Shown: piece by piece, positions 52,969-62,633 of the stretch
How positions within the stretch are numbered: position 1 is the stretch's first letter
How the letters are laid out: each line of letters starts with the position of its first letter
Source: Paenibacillus sp. J23TS9
GTDB lineage: Bacteria; Bacillota; Bacilli; Paenibacillales; Paenibacillaceae
Direction: 5' to 3'
DNA: 64,000 bases
NCBI RefSeq assembly: GCF_018403225.1
Contig: NZ_BOSG01000001.1
Coordinates: 2,976,001-3,040,000 of the forward strand
Notes under the pieces: generated by a model
Told to the model about the DNA's origin: nothing
What the model saw: only the letters and a program-made list of their open reading frames with translations
Database searches by the model: none
Translations under genes and position numbers: made by a program

Positions 52969-53862
52969 TTACAGATGCTTTGCTAAAAATTGCTGCCACT
53001 TCGTCCGCATCTCCAAGGTTTCCATGTGTCCACCAGTGGCGATCACAGGCTGCCAATGCTCCGTTTTCCCTGCAGCCTGATAAGCTTCATGCAATCCGTC
53101 CGCCAAATGTTTTACACCGTCAATGGGGCACATCCGGTCACTTCGTCCGACCAGACTCATCCGTGGACGGGGCGCAATTCTAGCCTGAATATCCAGCGTT
53201 GTAAAATGCTTGAGCAGTCCCGGAACATAGGAATAGAAGCCATGATGGTCCAATCCCCTTTTGGCAATTAGAGTATGGGCGTCCACCTGTCCACATATAT
53301 CGATCGTGACCTGAATCCGCGCGTCTAATGCTGCCAGCCACCATGCCATGAGTCCGCCCATGGACATGCCCAGGGTCGCGATCCGTGAAGCATCGATGTC
53401 GTCCCGTGAACACATATAATCGACCATACGGCGGTTGTCATACAGCATCATGCCCCACATGACTTGGCCCTGCCACAGCATCTCCTTCACCAGCTCACTC
53501 TCCGTCTTGCCGCCGCGTTCGTTAAAGCCCCACATGTCGATGCAGCAGACGGCATACCCCATATCCGTTAACACTTTGGCAAAGGAAGGCTGCTGCAGAT
53601 ATGAGCTGCCATGAAGCATTTCCTTACGTCCATTCGTGTAATTCCCTCCATGGGAATGATTAAAAACAACTAATGGAAAAGGTCCTGTGCCTGATTGCGG
53701 CTTGGCGAAATACGCCGGTACCCGCTCAATACCGTTTAGATCCAGCAGCAGAGATTCCAACAGGTATCCGTCGTATTCTTCCCGCTTCAGCAGCTCTGCT
53801 GAAATGGGGCTGTCTTCCGGCTGTTCGCCTAATAGCTTCTTAAGCTGATCCTGTTCCATCAT
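52969..53862 (-). CDS. Alpha/beta hydrolase, probable carbohydrate esterase
   Basis: A 297-residue serine hydrolase without signal peptide. The oxyanion region is NHSHGGN, nucleophile Ser167 is in GMSMGG, the acidic residue is in GRSDRMCP and the catalytic His in TGGHME. The start ATG lies directly after the GH28 stop. Between a polygalacturonase and a pectinesterase, deacetylation of pectic oligosaccharides is a reasonable guess, but the family alone does not show it. Confidence 0.82.
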   Translation of the reverse strand: MMEQDQLKKLLGEQPEDSPISAELLKREEYDGYLLESLLLDLNGIERVPAYFAKPQSGTGPFPLVVFNHSHGGNYTNGRKEMLHGSSYLQQPSFAKVLTDMGYAVCCIDMWGFNERGGKTESELVKEMLWQGQVMWGMMLYDNRRMVDYMCSRDDIDASRIATLGMSMGGLMAWWLAALDARIQVTIDICGQVDAHTLIAKRGLDHHGFYSYVPGLLKHFTTLDIQARIAPRPRMSLVGRSDRMCPIDGVKHLADGLHEAYQAAGKTEHWQPVIATGGHMETLEMRTKWQQFLAKHL

Positions 53863-55233
53863 TTAAGCTTCCTGTTCACTCAGATCTTCGTCTGAAGGAG
53901 CCATCGTAACCCGTTCCACGAGTGTTTCAGCCCTGCGCGTGTTCCTCGAACGGCATTGCATAACCTCGACAGCTTCCCCATTTTCGATATAGAAAGCCGG
54001 ACCCTCGTGATTCTCAACCGTCACCTGCCGGAATCCCACATCCCGCACATTGCCTAAATAAAAGCCCCGGTTCTTCATGTCCTGAATGCCTGACATCATC
54101 GCTGGACGTCCCGGAATCGCATTCTTCGCCATCGAAATATCAATATCCGAAAACGTGATTTCAGAAATGTATTGCTCAGCCAATCCATAAATGAAGCCCG
54201 CTGCCGCATGGACATTACGTGCCGTTATATTAGCAAAATGGATCCGCCGAAACGCCGGAGTCTCATCGGTAACCGGATATGGATGCTTATCCCAGACATA
54301 TTTGTCTTTGCCGCGGGGTCCGCAGAAATAGTAAAGGTTCAGGATAAACGGGCAAATGACGTCTTCCATCACGATATTGCTGATCCGGATATCCTCGACG
54401 ATTCCTCCGCGGCCGCGTCTGGACTTCAATCGGATACCGCGGTCGGTTTGCTTGAAAATGCAGTTGCTGATCGTGACATTACGGATATCTCCGCTCATTT
54501 CGCTTCCCATCACAACGCCGCCGTGCCCGTGGACCATGGTACAGTTGGTAATCGTAATATTCTCGCAAGGGATGCGTTCCACTGTATCCTCGGTTCCTGC
54601 CTTTATGGCAATGCAGTCGTCTCCTACATCGATGTGACAGTTGCTGATACGGACATGGCTGCAGGATTCCGGGTCGATGCCATCTGTATTCGGTGAATCG
54701 GCGGGATTCAGAATCGATATATTATCAATTGTGACATTGCTGCAGCAGATCGGATTCACGGTCCAGCTCGGGGAATTCTTCAATGTCACATCCTTGATTG
54801 TGATCCGGCTGCAGTGATCCAGACTGATTAATTTAGGTCTTGGATAACGCAGCTCCTCCGGCCGGTTCCGTTTCTTATCCCACCACGGCTGGCCGTTCCC
54901 ATTCAGAGTGCCGCTTCCGGTAATCGATACGTTTTCCAGGCCCTTACCGTAAATACAGGAAGCATGCACTTCCTGCAGTACGCCTTCCCACCGGGATTCC
55001 ACAACGGGATAGTCCTCAGGATTCGAGCTGAAGGAAAGCACCGCGCCTGGACTCAGATGGAGTTCAATATGATCTTTCAAGAGAATAGCTCCTGTGTGGT
55101 AGGTGCCCGCCGGAATGTATACAGTACCGCCCCCTGCTTCGCTTGCCGCTGCAATCGCCGCCGCAATGGCCTCCGTGACAGGCTCCGTACTGTCTCTTCG
55201 AGCGCCGAAATCCGTAATATTGTAAAAATGCAT
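53863..55233 (-). CDS. GH28 polygalacturonase-like hydrolase, cytoplasmic
   Basis: A 456-residue right-handed beta-helix hydrolase. All GH28 signatures are present: NTDGID (D184), VGDDCIAIKAG (D205, D206), GHGG (H237) and IRLKS (R268, K270). No signal peptide is present, which fits an intracellular exo-polygalacturonase or rhamnogalacturonan-type enzyme acting on imported oligomers. AGGAGG lies 7 bases before the ATG, 43 bases after GH105. Confidence 0.93.
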   Translation of the reverse strand: MHFYNITDFGARRDSTEPVTEAIAAAIAAASEAGGGTVYIPAGTYHTGAILLKDHIELHLSPGAVLSFSSNPEDYPVVESRWEGVLQEVHASCIYGKGLENVSITGSGTLNGNGQPWWDKKRNRPEELRYPRPKLISLDHCSRITIKDVTLKNSPSWTVNPICCSNVTIDNISILNPADSPNTDGIDPESCSHVRISNCHIDVGDDCIAIKAGTEDTVERIPCENITITNCTMVHGHGGVVMGSEMSGDIRNVTISNCIFKQTDRGIRLKSRRGRGGIVEDIRISNIVMEDVICPFILNLYYFCGPRGKDKYVWDKHPYPVTDETPAFRRIHFANITARNVHAAAGFIYGLAEQYISEITFSDIDISMAKNAIPGRPAMMSGIQDMKNRGFYLGNVRDVGFRQVTVENHEGPAFYIENGEAVEVMQCRSRNTRRAETLVERVTMAPSDEDLSEQEA

Positions 55234-55276
55234 GCCCGTTCCTCCTCTTCCTCAGAATTCATCCATGACAATCGTT

Positions 55277-56392
55277 TTATCGTTTCAGCGCTTCATATTC
55301 ACCGCATGCCTGCAGGAAAGCTCCCAGACCCTTTTGATCATTGGTCACGATAGGCTCGCTAATATAATAGGCATAGGTGCCATCCCGCTGATCAGCACCG
55401 CCCAAACCTGCCACCTGGCAGTTTTTATTCAGATTCACCCAGCCTTCTTTCGTTTCGAGTACAAATTCCGCAATCAATCCGTGATATGCCCGGTCCAATG
55501 TTTCATACCAGCTGTCATCAAGCACACCCAAGCGGATACCTTTGGCTAAGGCATACACGATCATGCTGGAAGCGGAAGCCTCCAGGTAGTTTCCTTTACG
55601 GCTCCCTTGATTTAGCACCTGATACCAGACACCACTGTCAGCATCCTGGTATTTGCGGATTGCGGTCAACGTATCATTCAATATACGAGACAGCTCCTTA
55701 TAATCCTGATGGCTCTCCGGCAGCAGTGCTAACACATCCACCAGCGCCATGACAAACCAGCCCAAGGAACGCCCCCAGAAATTCTCCGACAGTCCCGTTT
55801 CCGGATGACACCACGGCTGAGCCCGCTTCTCATCCCATGCGTGAAACAGCAGTCCTGTTTCCGCATCCTTCGTATGCTGTTCACAAAGGATGAATTGCCT
55901 CGTGACATCCTCCGCATTCTTGCCATCTTCAAAGGCGAGCACATACTCCAGATAGAACGGTGAACCCATGTAAAGACCATCCAGCCAGATTTGGTATGGA
56001 TAGATTTGCTTATGCCAAAACGCCCCTTCCGATGTCCGGGGATGCGACTGCAGCTGACTCCTTAACAGGACGGCCGCCTGCTTATATTTCTCCTGCTTCG
56101 TTTCGTTGTACAAGACAAACAGCATTTTCCCGTTATTGATATGATCGATATTATATTCATCCAGGCGGTAGCCCTTGATCATGCCGTCTTCCTGAACAAA
56201 ATAGTCCATGTTGTCCTGGATAAACTGGAAGTATCTGCGATCGCCGGTTTGATTCCACAGCAGCTCAAAGCCTTTGAGCACCACTCCGTAATCATAAGAC
56301 CATTTGCCTTGATAACCTCTGTCCTCGTATAGCTTGGGTGTGCGTTCCATAATGGATTCGGCCGCTCTGAGGGCCCAGCTTGTTTTTTCCAT
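55277..56392 (-). CDS. GH105 unsaturated rhamnogalacturonyl/galacturonyl hydrolase (YteR/YesR-like)
   Basis: A 371-residue (alpha/alpha)6-barrel enzyme that removes the unsaturated uronate left by pectate or rhamnogalacturonan lyases. The catalytic Asp is in IWLDGLYMG (D138, equivalent to YteR Asp143), with FWGRSLGWFVMALVD and GNYLEASASSMIVYALAKG also typical. There is no signal peptide, as in YteR. AGGAGG lies before the ATG. Confidence 0.93.
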   Translation of the reverse strand: MEKTSWALRAAESIMERTPKLYEDRGYQGKWSYDYGVVLKGFELLWNQTGDRRYFQFIQDNMDYFVQEDGMIKGYRLDEYNIDHINNGKMLFVLYNETKQEKYKQAAVLLRSQLQSHPRTSEGAFWHKQIYPYQIWLDGLYMGSPFYLEYVLAFEDGKNAEDVTRQFILCEQHTKDAETGLLFHAWDEKRAQPWCHPETGLSENFWGRSLGWFVMALVDVLALLPESHQDYKELSRILNDTLTAIRKYQDADSGVWYQVLNQGSRKGNYLEASASSMIVYALAKGIRLGVLDDSWYETLDRAYHGLIAEFVLETKEGWVNLNKNCQVAGLGGADQRDGTYAYYISEPIVTNDQKGLGAFLQACGEYEALKR

Positions 56393-56416
56393 GATGACCT
56401 CCTGAGTGAATAAATA

Positions 56417-56447
56417 GGTCCTAACCCCAAGCCAGGCGGATAGGACC
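56417..56447 (-). terminator. Intercistronic stem-loop after the pectin binding-protein gene
   Basis: GGTCCTA and TAGGACC pair around a 17-base loop, 48 bases after the binding-protein stop and 25 bases before GH105. No long T run follows, so partial termination or processing is likely. Confidence 0.5.
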
Positions 56448-56494
56448 GTATTTTCTAATTTGATATAAGTAATAGTGACTGCTCCATTTTCCTC

Positions 56495-58009
56495 TTACTT
56501 CTTCACGGCTTGGTAAGCAGCTTCATATTCGGAGATGATTTTGCTGCCGCCGGATTTCTTCCAGTTTTCCACCGCTGCCTTGAAATCATCGATTTTGATT
56601 TTGCCGAGAATGTATTTATACGTAGCGTCGGTAATGATCTTTTGCAGCTCCGAGCCTTGGGTTGTGTAGGTTTCCGATTCCAGGGAATAGGCCGGGTTGA
56701 GAACCGCATGTTCTGCATTTTCCTTGATGAGCTTATCCGACTCTGCTTTTAACGGATCCGCATCATGAATCTTATAGCCGGTTTCGTTTGGACGGGAAGA
56801 AGCAAACGGCTGTACTTCCTGCTGCCACAAATCCTGGTTGGTGATCGTTGCCGCGTCATTCGCGTCCACAGAATAGTGAACTCCTTCAATGCCGTACGTC
56901 AACAGGGCATACATATCATCATCCATCAAATCGTTTACGAATTTCAGAACCCGCTTCAGCTCCGCTTCGTCCTTCACCTCGGATTTCGGGAAAGCCAGCA
57001 GGCCTCCGATTCCATTGTTGGCAGCCCAGATCGCACGGTCAGCCTCATTGCCGGTAGGGGTAATGTTATTGACCAATACCAGCTCCATGTTATCTTGAAC
57101 GCCTTTGGCCATGTTTTTTAGGTTTTTGCTGTCAAACAAGGCTCCAACGTAAATTCCGGCTTTGCCCTGCGCAAATTTCTGCTGCTGATCTGTCTTCGCA
57201 GTAACGGCAAAGTCCTGATTGATGTAGCCGTTATCGTACAGCTGCTTCATGTAGTCCATCGTTTTTACATATTCCTCGGTGTCAAACTCCGGCGTCATTT
57301 TACCGTCGTCACTGACTTTCCAGTTGTTTGGTGTGCCGAAGTATGAACTTAAGGTTTTGAAAGCGCCATAAATCAAATCGCTGCGGTCCATGAAGCCGGT
57401 TGTATCCTTTTTACCGTTGCCGTCGGGATCCTGTTCGGTAAATGCCTTGGCTACCGCCATCAGCTCATCTGTAGTTTTGGGGACGGCAAGGCCAAGCTTA
57501 TCCAGCCAATCCTTCCGGATGACTACCCCATTCCGTGCCAGATCCTTTTGGAATGGTACTCCGTACAATTTGCCGCCAATGGAAGCGGATGTCCGGGTAT
57601 CCTGCGATATTTTTGCCAGGTTAGGAAACTCATCGAGATAAGACTCAACTTCCCAGAACATGCCTGACTTCAAAGCATTTCTCACCGAGGAATTATCGAG
57701 TATGGTCAATGTAACAATATCTGCAAGGGAATCCGAAGCCAGCGACGTATTGATACGTTCCTCTTTGGAAGCATCCGGAACCCAGGAGAACTTAACTTCA
57801 GCGTTTGTCTTTTCCTCAATTTTTTTAATGACTGTGTCTGTCGGGGGTGAAGCGGTATGTAGAATGTTCAGCCAAGAGATGTTTGCTTTTACGTTGGGAT
57901 CGGCGGCATTGCCGGAAGCCTCACCCGTTTTACCCTTATCTCCACAAGCAGTTAGCAGCAGTCCGCAGCAGATTGTGAGCGCTGCCATTTTCTTTACCAT
58001 GAGTTTCAT
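56495..58009 (-). CDS. LplA-type solute-binding lipoprotein for pectic oligosaccharides
   Basis: A 504-residue binding protein of the large LplA/YtcQ type. The lipoprotein signal is clear (CCGLLLTACGDKG, Cys near residue 22). AGGGGAAA lies before the ATG. It is followed by GH105, GH28, esterase and pectinesterase genes on the same strand and preceded by LplB, so the likely ligand is an (un)saturated galacturonate or rhamnogalacturonate oligomer. Confidence 0.9.
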   Translation of the reverse strand: MKLMVKKMAALTICCGLLLTACGDKGKTGEASGNAADPNVKANISWLNILHTASPPTDTVIKKIEEKTNAEVKFSWVPDASKEERINTSLASDSLADIVTLTILDNSSVRNALKSGMFWEVESYLDEFPNLAKISQDTRTSASIGGKLYGVPFQKDLARNGVVIRKDWLDKLGLAVPKTTDELMAVAKAFTEQDPDGNGKKDTTGFMDRSDLIYGAFKTLSSYFGTPNNWKVSDDGKMTPEFDTEEYVKTMDYMKQLYDNGYINQDFAVTAKTDQQQKFAQGKAGIYVGALFDSKNLKNMAKGVQDNMELVLVNNITPTGNEADRAIWAANNGIGGLLAFPKSEVKDEAELKRVLKFVNDLMDDDMYALLTYGIEGVHYSVDANDAATITNQDLWQQEVQPFASSRPNETGYKIHDADPLKAESDKLIKENAEHAVLNPAYSLESETYTTQGSELQKIITDATYKYILGKIKIDDFKAAVENWKKSGGSKIISEYEAAYQAVKK

Positions 58010-58075
58010 TTACATTTCCCCTTTTCTCAGGATTTTGCAAAATCCTTTTTATGTGAAGCAAAGTGAATCCAGTCA

Positions 58076-59038
58076 TTAGTACACGCCGTCTTCCCCAAGT
58101 TTCTTGGCAAGCTTATTGGAGGCCATCACCAGAATCAGGCCCACCACGCCTTTGAAGAGACCCACAGTCGTACTGAAGCTTAACTGGCCATTCCTCAGAC
58201 CGGCTGTGTAGATGTAGGTATCAAAGATTTCCGCAACCTCGCGGTTTAAGGAATTGAGCAGCAGATACATATGTTCAAATCCCAGATCAAGCGTGCTGCC
58301 GATCTTCAGAATGAGGAGCGTAATGATAACTGGACGGATCGCAGGCAGTGTCACATGCCAGGTTTTTCGCAGTCGCCCTGCGCCATCCATCTCTGAGGCT
58401 TCATATAGCTGTGTATCTACGACCGTGATGGCCGCCAGATAAATGATCGTTGACCATCCCAGCTCCTTCCATATGACTTGTCCGATATATACGGTCCGCA
58501 GCCATTCGGGTGAAGTCAGAAAGCTGATCTTGTGAAAGCCGAGTGCGGCAAGCGCTTCATTCAACAATCCGCCGTCCACCGTCATGAATACGTAGGTGAT
58601 CGAAACGATGATGACCCATGACATAAAGTGAGGAATGTAGATGATCGTTTGAATCGCATTTTTAAACAGCTTGTGCCTGACTTCGTTCAGCATCAAAGCC
58701 AGAATAATCGGAAGCGGAAAGAAGATGACAATATTCAGTGCAAATAGAACTAATGTGTTGCTCAGCAGCATGAAGAAGGTTGGTTCTGTAAACAATCGGA
58801 TGAAATGCTTGAATCCCACCCACGGGCTGCCTGTAATTCCTTGATAGGGCTGGTAATCCTGAAAGGCGATCACGAGTCCTCCCATCGGCAAATATTTGAA
58901 GATCATAAAATAAAGCACGCCAGGCAGAATCATAAGATACAGCAGCTTATTCCGTTTTAGCCCTTCCAGATGTGTTAAACGTTCCTTTTTCGCGGGTTTA
59001 ATGTTCATGTTCACTGCGGCAGTACTTGTATCCTTCAC
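58076..59038 (-). CDS. LplB-type ABC transporter permease
   Basis: A 320-residue permease of the LplB/YteP class with six membrane segments (start NKLLYLMILPGVLYFMIFKYLPMGGLVIAFQDY) and EAA loop YEASEMDGAGRLRKTWHVTLP near residue 215. I chose GTG at 59038 (AGGAGGT 7 bases upstream) over the adjacent TTG. It leads the minus-strand pectin operon. Its LplC partner is encoded divergently at 59322. Confidence 0.9.
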   Translation of the reverse strand: MKDTSTAAVNMNIKPAKKERLTHLEGLKRNKLLYLMILPGVLYFMIFKYLPMGGLVIAFQDYQPYQGITGSPWVGFKHFIRLFTEPTFFMLLSNTLVLFALNIVIFFPLPIILALMLNEVRHKLFKNAIQTIIYIPHFMSWVIIVSITYVFMTVDGGLLNEALAALGFHKISFLTSPEWLRTVYIGQVIWKELGWSTIIYLAAITVVDTQLYEASEMDGAGRLRKTWHVTLPAIRPVIITLLILKIGSTLDLGFEHMYLLLNSLNREVAEIFDTYIYTAGLRNGQLSFSTTVGLFKGVVGLILVMASNKLAKKLGEDGVY

Positions 59039-59112
59039 CAAGTCGACCTCCTTGTTGTTCTGTACGATTCCTAGCTTAGGCGGTTTTGAATATTCCGTAC
59101 ATAATCATTTCA

Positions 59113-59126
59113 TGATAGCGATTACA
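59113..59126. promoter_or_regulatory. cre-like site between divergent lplB and lplC
   Basis: TGATAGCGATTACA matches 13 of 14 positions of the CcpA consensus. It lies 75 bases before lplB and 196 before lplC, in the 283-base divergent promoter region, where it could place both transporter halves under catabolite control. I see no other strong element in that region. Confidence 0.5.
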
Positions 59127-59321
59127 AAACGGCATAACCACGCCGTTTATCGCATCCTCATCTCATGTAATGATCACGATACAAGATAATGATTATGTTC
59201 CTTATTTACAGATTTCATCCTCGGATTTGCCCGATTGCCAACACCTCAGAATGTGATTATATACGTAACTCCTTCTCCTTGATAAAGTTGCCATGTATTC
59301 GACTACAAGGAGGACAAACAT

Positions 59322-60206
59322 ATGCCACAATCCTTACGAAAAAAAGAATCCGTAGGCAGTATTCTATTTACCATTGTAAATACCACGTTATTGATCCTGA
59401 TAGCCCTGGCTTGTCTCTTGCCCTTCATCAATGTACTGGCCAGCTCGTTTGCTTCAACCCAGGAAGTGGTGGCCAAAAAGTTCATATTGTTTCCTACCAC
59501 TTTCTCTTTGGATGCTTACCGGTATATTCTCTCGACGCCGACGATTTTTAAAGGATTGGGAGTTTCGATTGGAGTTACCTTAGCAGGTACGCTCGTGAGT
59601 ATGTTTTTAACAGCTCTCATGGCCTATGGTTTATCACGCCGGTATCTATATGGAAGAACTGCGGTCAACTTTATTGTCGTATTCTCGATGCTTTTCAGCG
59701 GCGGAATGATCCCTACATTTTTGGTTGTCAAAAGCATGGGATTGATCGATTCCTATTGGTCCTTAATACTTCCTGTCGCGATTAATGCCTTCAATATGAT
59801 CATCATGAGAAACTTCTTCCAGGCTCTGCCGGACAGCTTGGAGGAATCCGCCAAAATTGACGGCTGCAATGATTTTGGAGTGTTCTTTAAAATCATGCTG
59901 CCGCTGGCGCTGCCATCGATTGCCACCATCTCTCTTTTCTATGGTGTGGCTTACTGGAACACCTATATGAATGCTATTCTCTATATTACAGACTCAAACA
60001 AATGGCCAATTCAGGTTCTGCTCCGTCAAATCGTTATTGTCTCCAGCGGCATGCAGGCAGAGAGCACATCCGTCGATGTGGTGCCTCCTGCCCAAACCAT
60101 TAAAATGGCGGTCATCATGGTCGCAACGCTTCCGATGCTGATCGCCTATCCTTTTGTACAAAAACACTTCGTCAAAGGAGCACTGCTTGGCTCGGTCAAA
60201 GGTTAA
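59322..60206 (+). CDS. LplC-type ABC transporter permease, divergently transcribed
   Basis: A 294-residue permease with six membrane segments, LplC-type landmarks (SGGMIPTFLVVKSMGLIDSYWSLILP) and EAA loop EESAKIDGCNDFGVFFKIMLP; it ends QKHFVKGALLGSVKG. AAGGAGG lies before the ATG. It is the missing half of the pectin importer but sits alone on the plus strand, opposite to lplB and the binding-protein gene. Confidence 0.9.
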   Translation: MPQSLRKKESVGSILFTIVNTTLLILIALACLLPFINVLASSFASTQEVVAKKFILFPTTFSLDAYRYILSTPTIFKGLGVSIGVTLAGTLVSMFLTALMAYGLSRRYLYGRTAVNFIVVFSMLFSGGMIPTFLVVKSMGLIDSYWSLILPVAINAFNMIIMRNFFQALPDSLEESAKIDGCNDFGVFFKIMLPLALPSIATISLFYGVAYWNTYMNAILYITDSNKWPIQVLLRQIVIVSSGMQAESTSVDVVPPAQTIKMAVIMVATLPMLIAYPFVQKHFVKGALLGSVKG

Positions 60207-60220
60207 ACCCTTTAAAAACA

Positions 60221-60267
60221 AAGAGGTCTTGTTTCCGCAGTCTTTTTCTGCAGAAAACAAGACTTCT
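60221..60267 (+). terminator. Long hairpin after lplC
   Basis: AAGAGGTCTTGTTTCCGCAG pairs with a near-complement ending at 60267 (few mismatches) around TCTTTTT. It lies 15 bases after the lplC stop. The plus-strand T run is weak (CTTCTTCG). Confidence 0.65.
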
Positions 60268-60389
60268 TCGTTATCCGGCTCAAGGACATGGGGATTCGTT
60301 CTAAATGGAGAGAGCGGAATCGTACTGAAGTAACAAAAGCGTTATCGGTCAGAGGGATAATCCTTCACCGCTCTTGAATCATTGCTCTC

Positions 60390-62633
60390 CTACTGGGCCT
60401 GCTTCACTTTGCGGTAAGAGCCGGGAGTAACCTGCTCCTTCTTGCGGAATGACCGGATAAAATTTTGGGAGTTATGGTACTGCAAACGTTCGGCGATATC
60501 CTTTATAGTCATATCCGTCTCAATCAGCCATTTCTTGGCCATTTCAAGCCGGTAGTTCATCACATATTCACTGAACGTCATGCCAAACTCTTTCTTGAAA
60601 ATACTGCTCAAATAGTTGGGATTGTAATGGAGGCGGTCAGCGATCCACTCCAGCGAAAGCTCCTGATCGTATTCCGCTCGGACGATGGCAGCTATTTTTT
60701 CTGAAAGGGAACGGAACTGCTGATTGGTCTTTTCTTTCATGCTTTTGACCATCGGCAAAATGACTTCCTGCACCAATATGCGTTCAATTTCCTCCGGATT
60801 ACGAATATCGAGCAGCCGGTGGTATAAGGCATGATTATCCTGCGTCATCAGCACTTCTACACCCAGAAGCTGCTCCAATTGAATCAGATTATTCACAAAA
60901 CGCACCAGCGCCACTTCAAAGTTCATGGAGTTTTTGTTCTTCGTCATCATTTGAGCCAGTAAGGGATAGAGAAATCGCGGAACCTGTTCTTCGTCCCCTA
61001 ACCGGATCGCATCAAACAATTGGGACTCCAGCTCAGCCGGATAATGGAGCAGTACCGGACCGGACACGACCATCGAAATATCTTCATAGAATATAATGGA
61101 TTCCTTGCCTAAGTTTAAACGGTGATGCAGTGCTTGCTTGCTCATTTCGCAGGCTTCCTTGCTTTCCCACAGATGCTCGTACGTTTGACTGATGCCAAAA
61201 CTGACGGATACCTTCAGGTATTCCCTCACAGTCTTCATAATCGCCTTGGCATCATCCAGAACCTGCTTTCGGATCTCCTGTTCATTGCTTCCCGCGAACA
61301 CCAGGATGGTCGCTTGCGTTTTGTCATTCAAAATAATCGGCAGCAGCCGCGACTCTTTTGGTACGATTTCTTCTATCATTTTGTTAATGGCCAAAAGCAG
61401 CAGATCCTTATCCGACGCTTCACGGTCACCATAACTGTCCATTTGGATCAGCATTGTTACATAACGGGGATCCCTGATTTTCTCATAACCGAAACGCGGC
61501 ATGATCCGCTCCAGCTCTTCGGGTGAAATCCGGTTCCGGAACAGATTCAGAATCAATTGGGTTTCCAGCTGCGGCAGCTCAGCTTCAATGAGGCTCTCCA
61601 GATTTTCTTTCTCGGTGACGATCGTATCGATGGAGTGAAGAATCCACTCGACTTCATTTTTAAAGGATGAATGCGAATTTTTGGGCAGGCTCCGCTGAAT
61701 CTGTTGTATGGGTTTATTAAAATAAACGGAGATCAAATAAGCGATCACAATAATGAATACCGTGATGACAAGTCCCATCAAGATCAAACCGTATTTGGTC
61801 GTTACAAGCGCTCCCGAAATTTCCTTCTGATCCAGTAACGTGACATAAATCCAGTTGTTATAAGTGGATCTGGAGTAGATGGCTTTGACCGACTGGGATT
61901 TGGGGTTGCTGATCGTCACCATGCCTGTCCGGTGCTCTGTGCCGATCGAAGCCAAGATGCCTTGGAGCTGCTCCCGGGTTAGCCGGTTATCGTCTGGTCC
62001 TGTTTCATACATCAGCTCTCCCTGCTTGTTCAGAATGAAAACGGGGGTGTTCTCTTCCGTTTTGAGCGTATGGTCAAGAGTTTGCAGTGAAATATCCGAT
62101 AATGCAATCGCCTGCTTTTTCTTTGAAAACACAGGCAATGTGTTCACAAAACGGATGCCATTATTCGTTTTCATCCAAAATAATCCCCGGTCCTGACCGT
62201 TAATATAGGTTTCATATAAGTTCTTACGGTCATTGTCTGTCAAATAAGACAGCTTGCCGTCCGATATTTGCCAGTTCTGATCCAAGCTGATGAGCGAATA
62301 TTCCGTTCCCTCAAGACCCATGGTTGCGATATAGTTCAGCTGTGTATTCACATTACGATAGGCTTCAAAATCCTGTTCTGTAATCGGGTTCTTTACCACG
62401 GACTCAAACGAGCTGGTGGTGCTGTATGTATTGAAGGCGTACTCAATCGTTTGGATTTTTTGTTCCAGGGTATTCTTCGTTTGGGATATAAAGCTTTGCT
62501 TGCTGTTCGCGACCCGGTCGATGACCGAATGGGTGGTATTCAGATAAATATAGCTTCCGAAACTGACGACAAGTCCGATTCCAAGTACAAGAATAGGAAT
62601 GAAGGTTTTGTAAAACATGCGCCCTTTTTTCAT
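60390..62633 (-). CDS. Membrane-anchored AraC family regulator (YesS/YtdP-like)
   Basis: A 747-residue transcription factor fused to its own sensor. Two membrane segments (about 9-31 and 281-304) bound an extracellular Cache-like domain. A linker and divergent middle region follow, and the C-terminal AraC double helix-turn-helix is at about 645-745 (LSLEWIADRLHYNPNYLSSIFKKEFGMTFSEYV; IKDIAERLQYHNSQNFIRSFRKKEQVTPGSYRKV). There is no receiver or kinase domain. AAGGAG lies before the ATG. Position suggests control of the pectin transporter and enzymes. Confidence 0.92.
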   Translation of the reverse strand: MKKGRMFYKTFIPILVLGIGLVVSFGSYIYLNTTHSVIDRVANSKQSFISQTKNTLEQKIQTIEYAFNTYSTTSSFESVVKNPITEQDFEAYRNVNTQLNYIATMGLEGTEYSLISLDQNWQISDGKLSYLTDNDRKNLYETYINGQDRGLFWMKTNNGIRFVNTLPVFSKKKQAIALSDISLQTLDHTLKTEENTPVFILNKQGELMYETGPDDNRLTREQLQGILASIGTEHRTGMVTISNPKSQSVKAIYSRSTYNNWIYVTLLDQKEISGALVTTKYGLILMGLVITVFIIVIAYLISVYFNKPIQQIQRSLPKNSHSSFKNEVEWILHSIDTIVTEKENLESLIEAELPQLETQLILNLFRNRISPEELERIMPRFGYEKIRDPRYVTMLIQMDSYGDREASDKDLLLLAINKMIEEIVPKESRLLPIILNDKTQATILVFAGSNEQEIRKQVLDDAKAIMKTVREYLKVSVSFGISQTYEHLWESKEACEMSKQALHHRLNLGKESIIFYEDISMVVSGPVLLHYPAELESQLFDAIRLGDEEQVPRFLYPLLAQMMTKNKNSMNFEVALVRFVNNLIQLEQLLGVEVLMTQDNHALYHRLLDIRNPEEIERILVQEVILPMVKSMKEKTNQQFRSLSEKIAAIVRAEYDQELSLEWIADRLHYNPNYLSSIFKKEFGMTFSEYVMNYRLEMAKKWLIETDMTIKDIAERLQYHNSQNFIRSFRKKEQVTPGSYRKVKQAQ

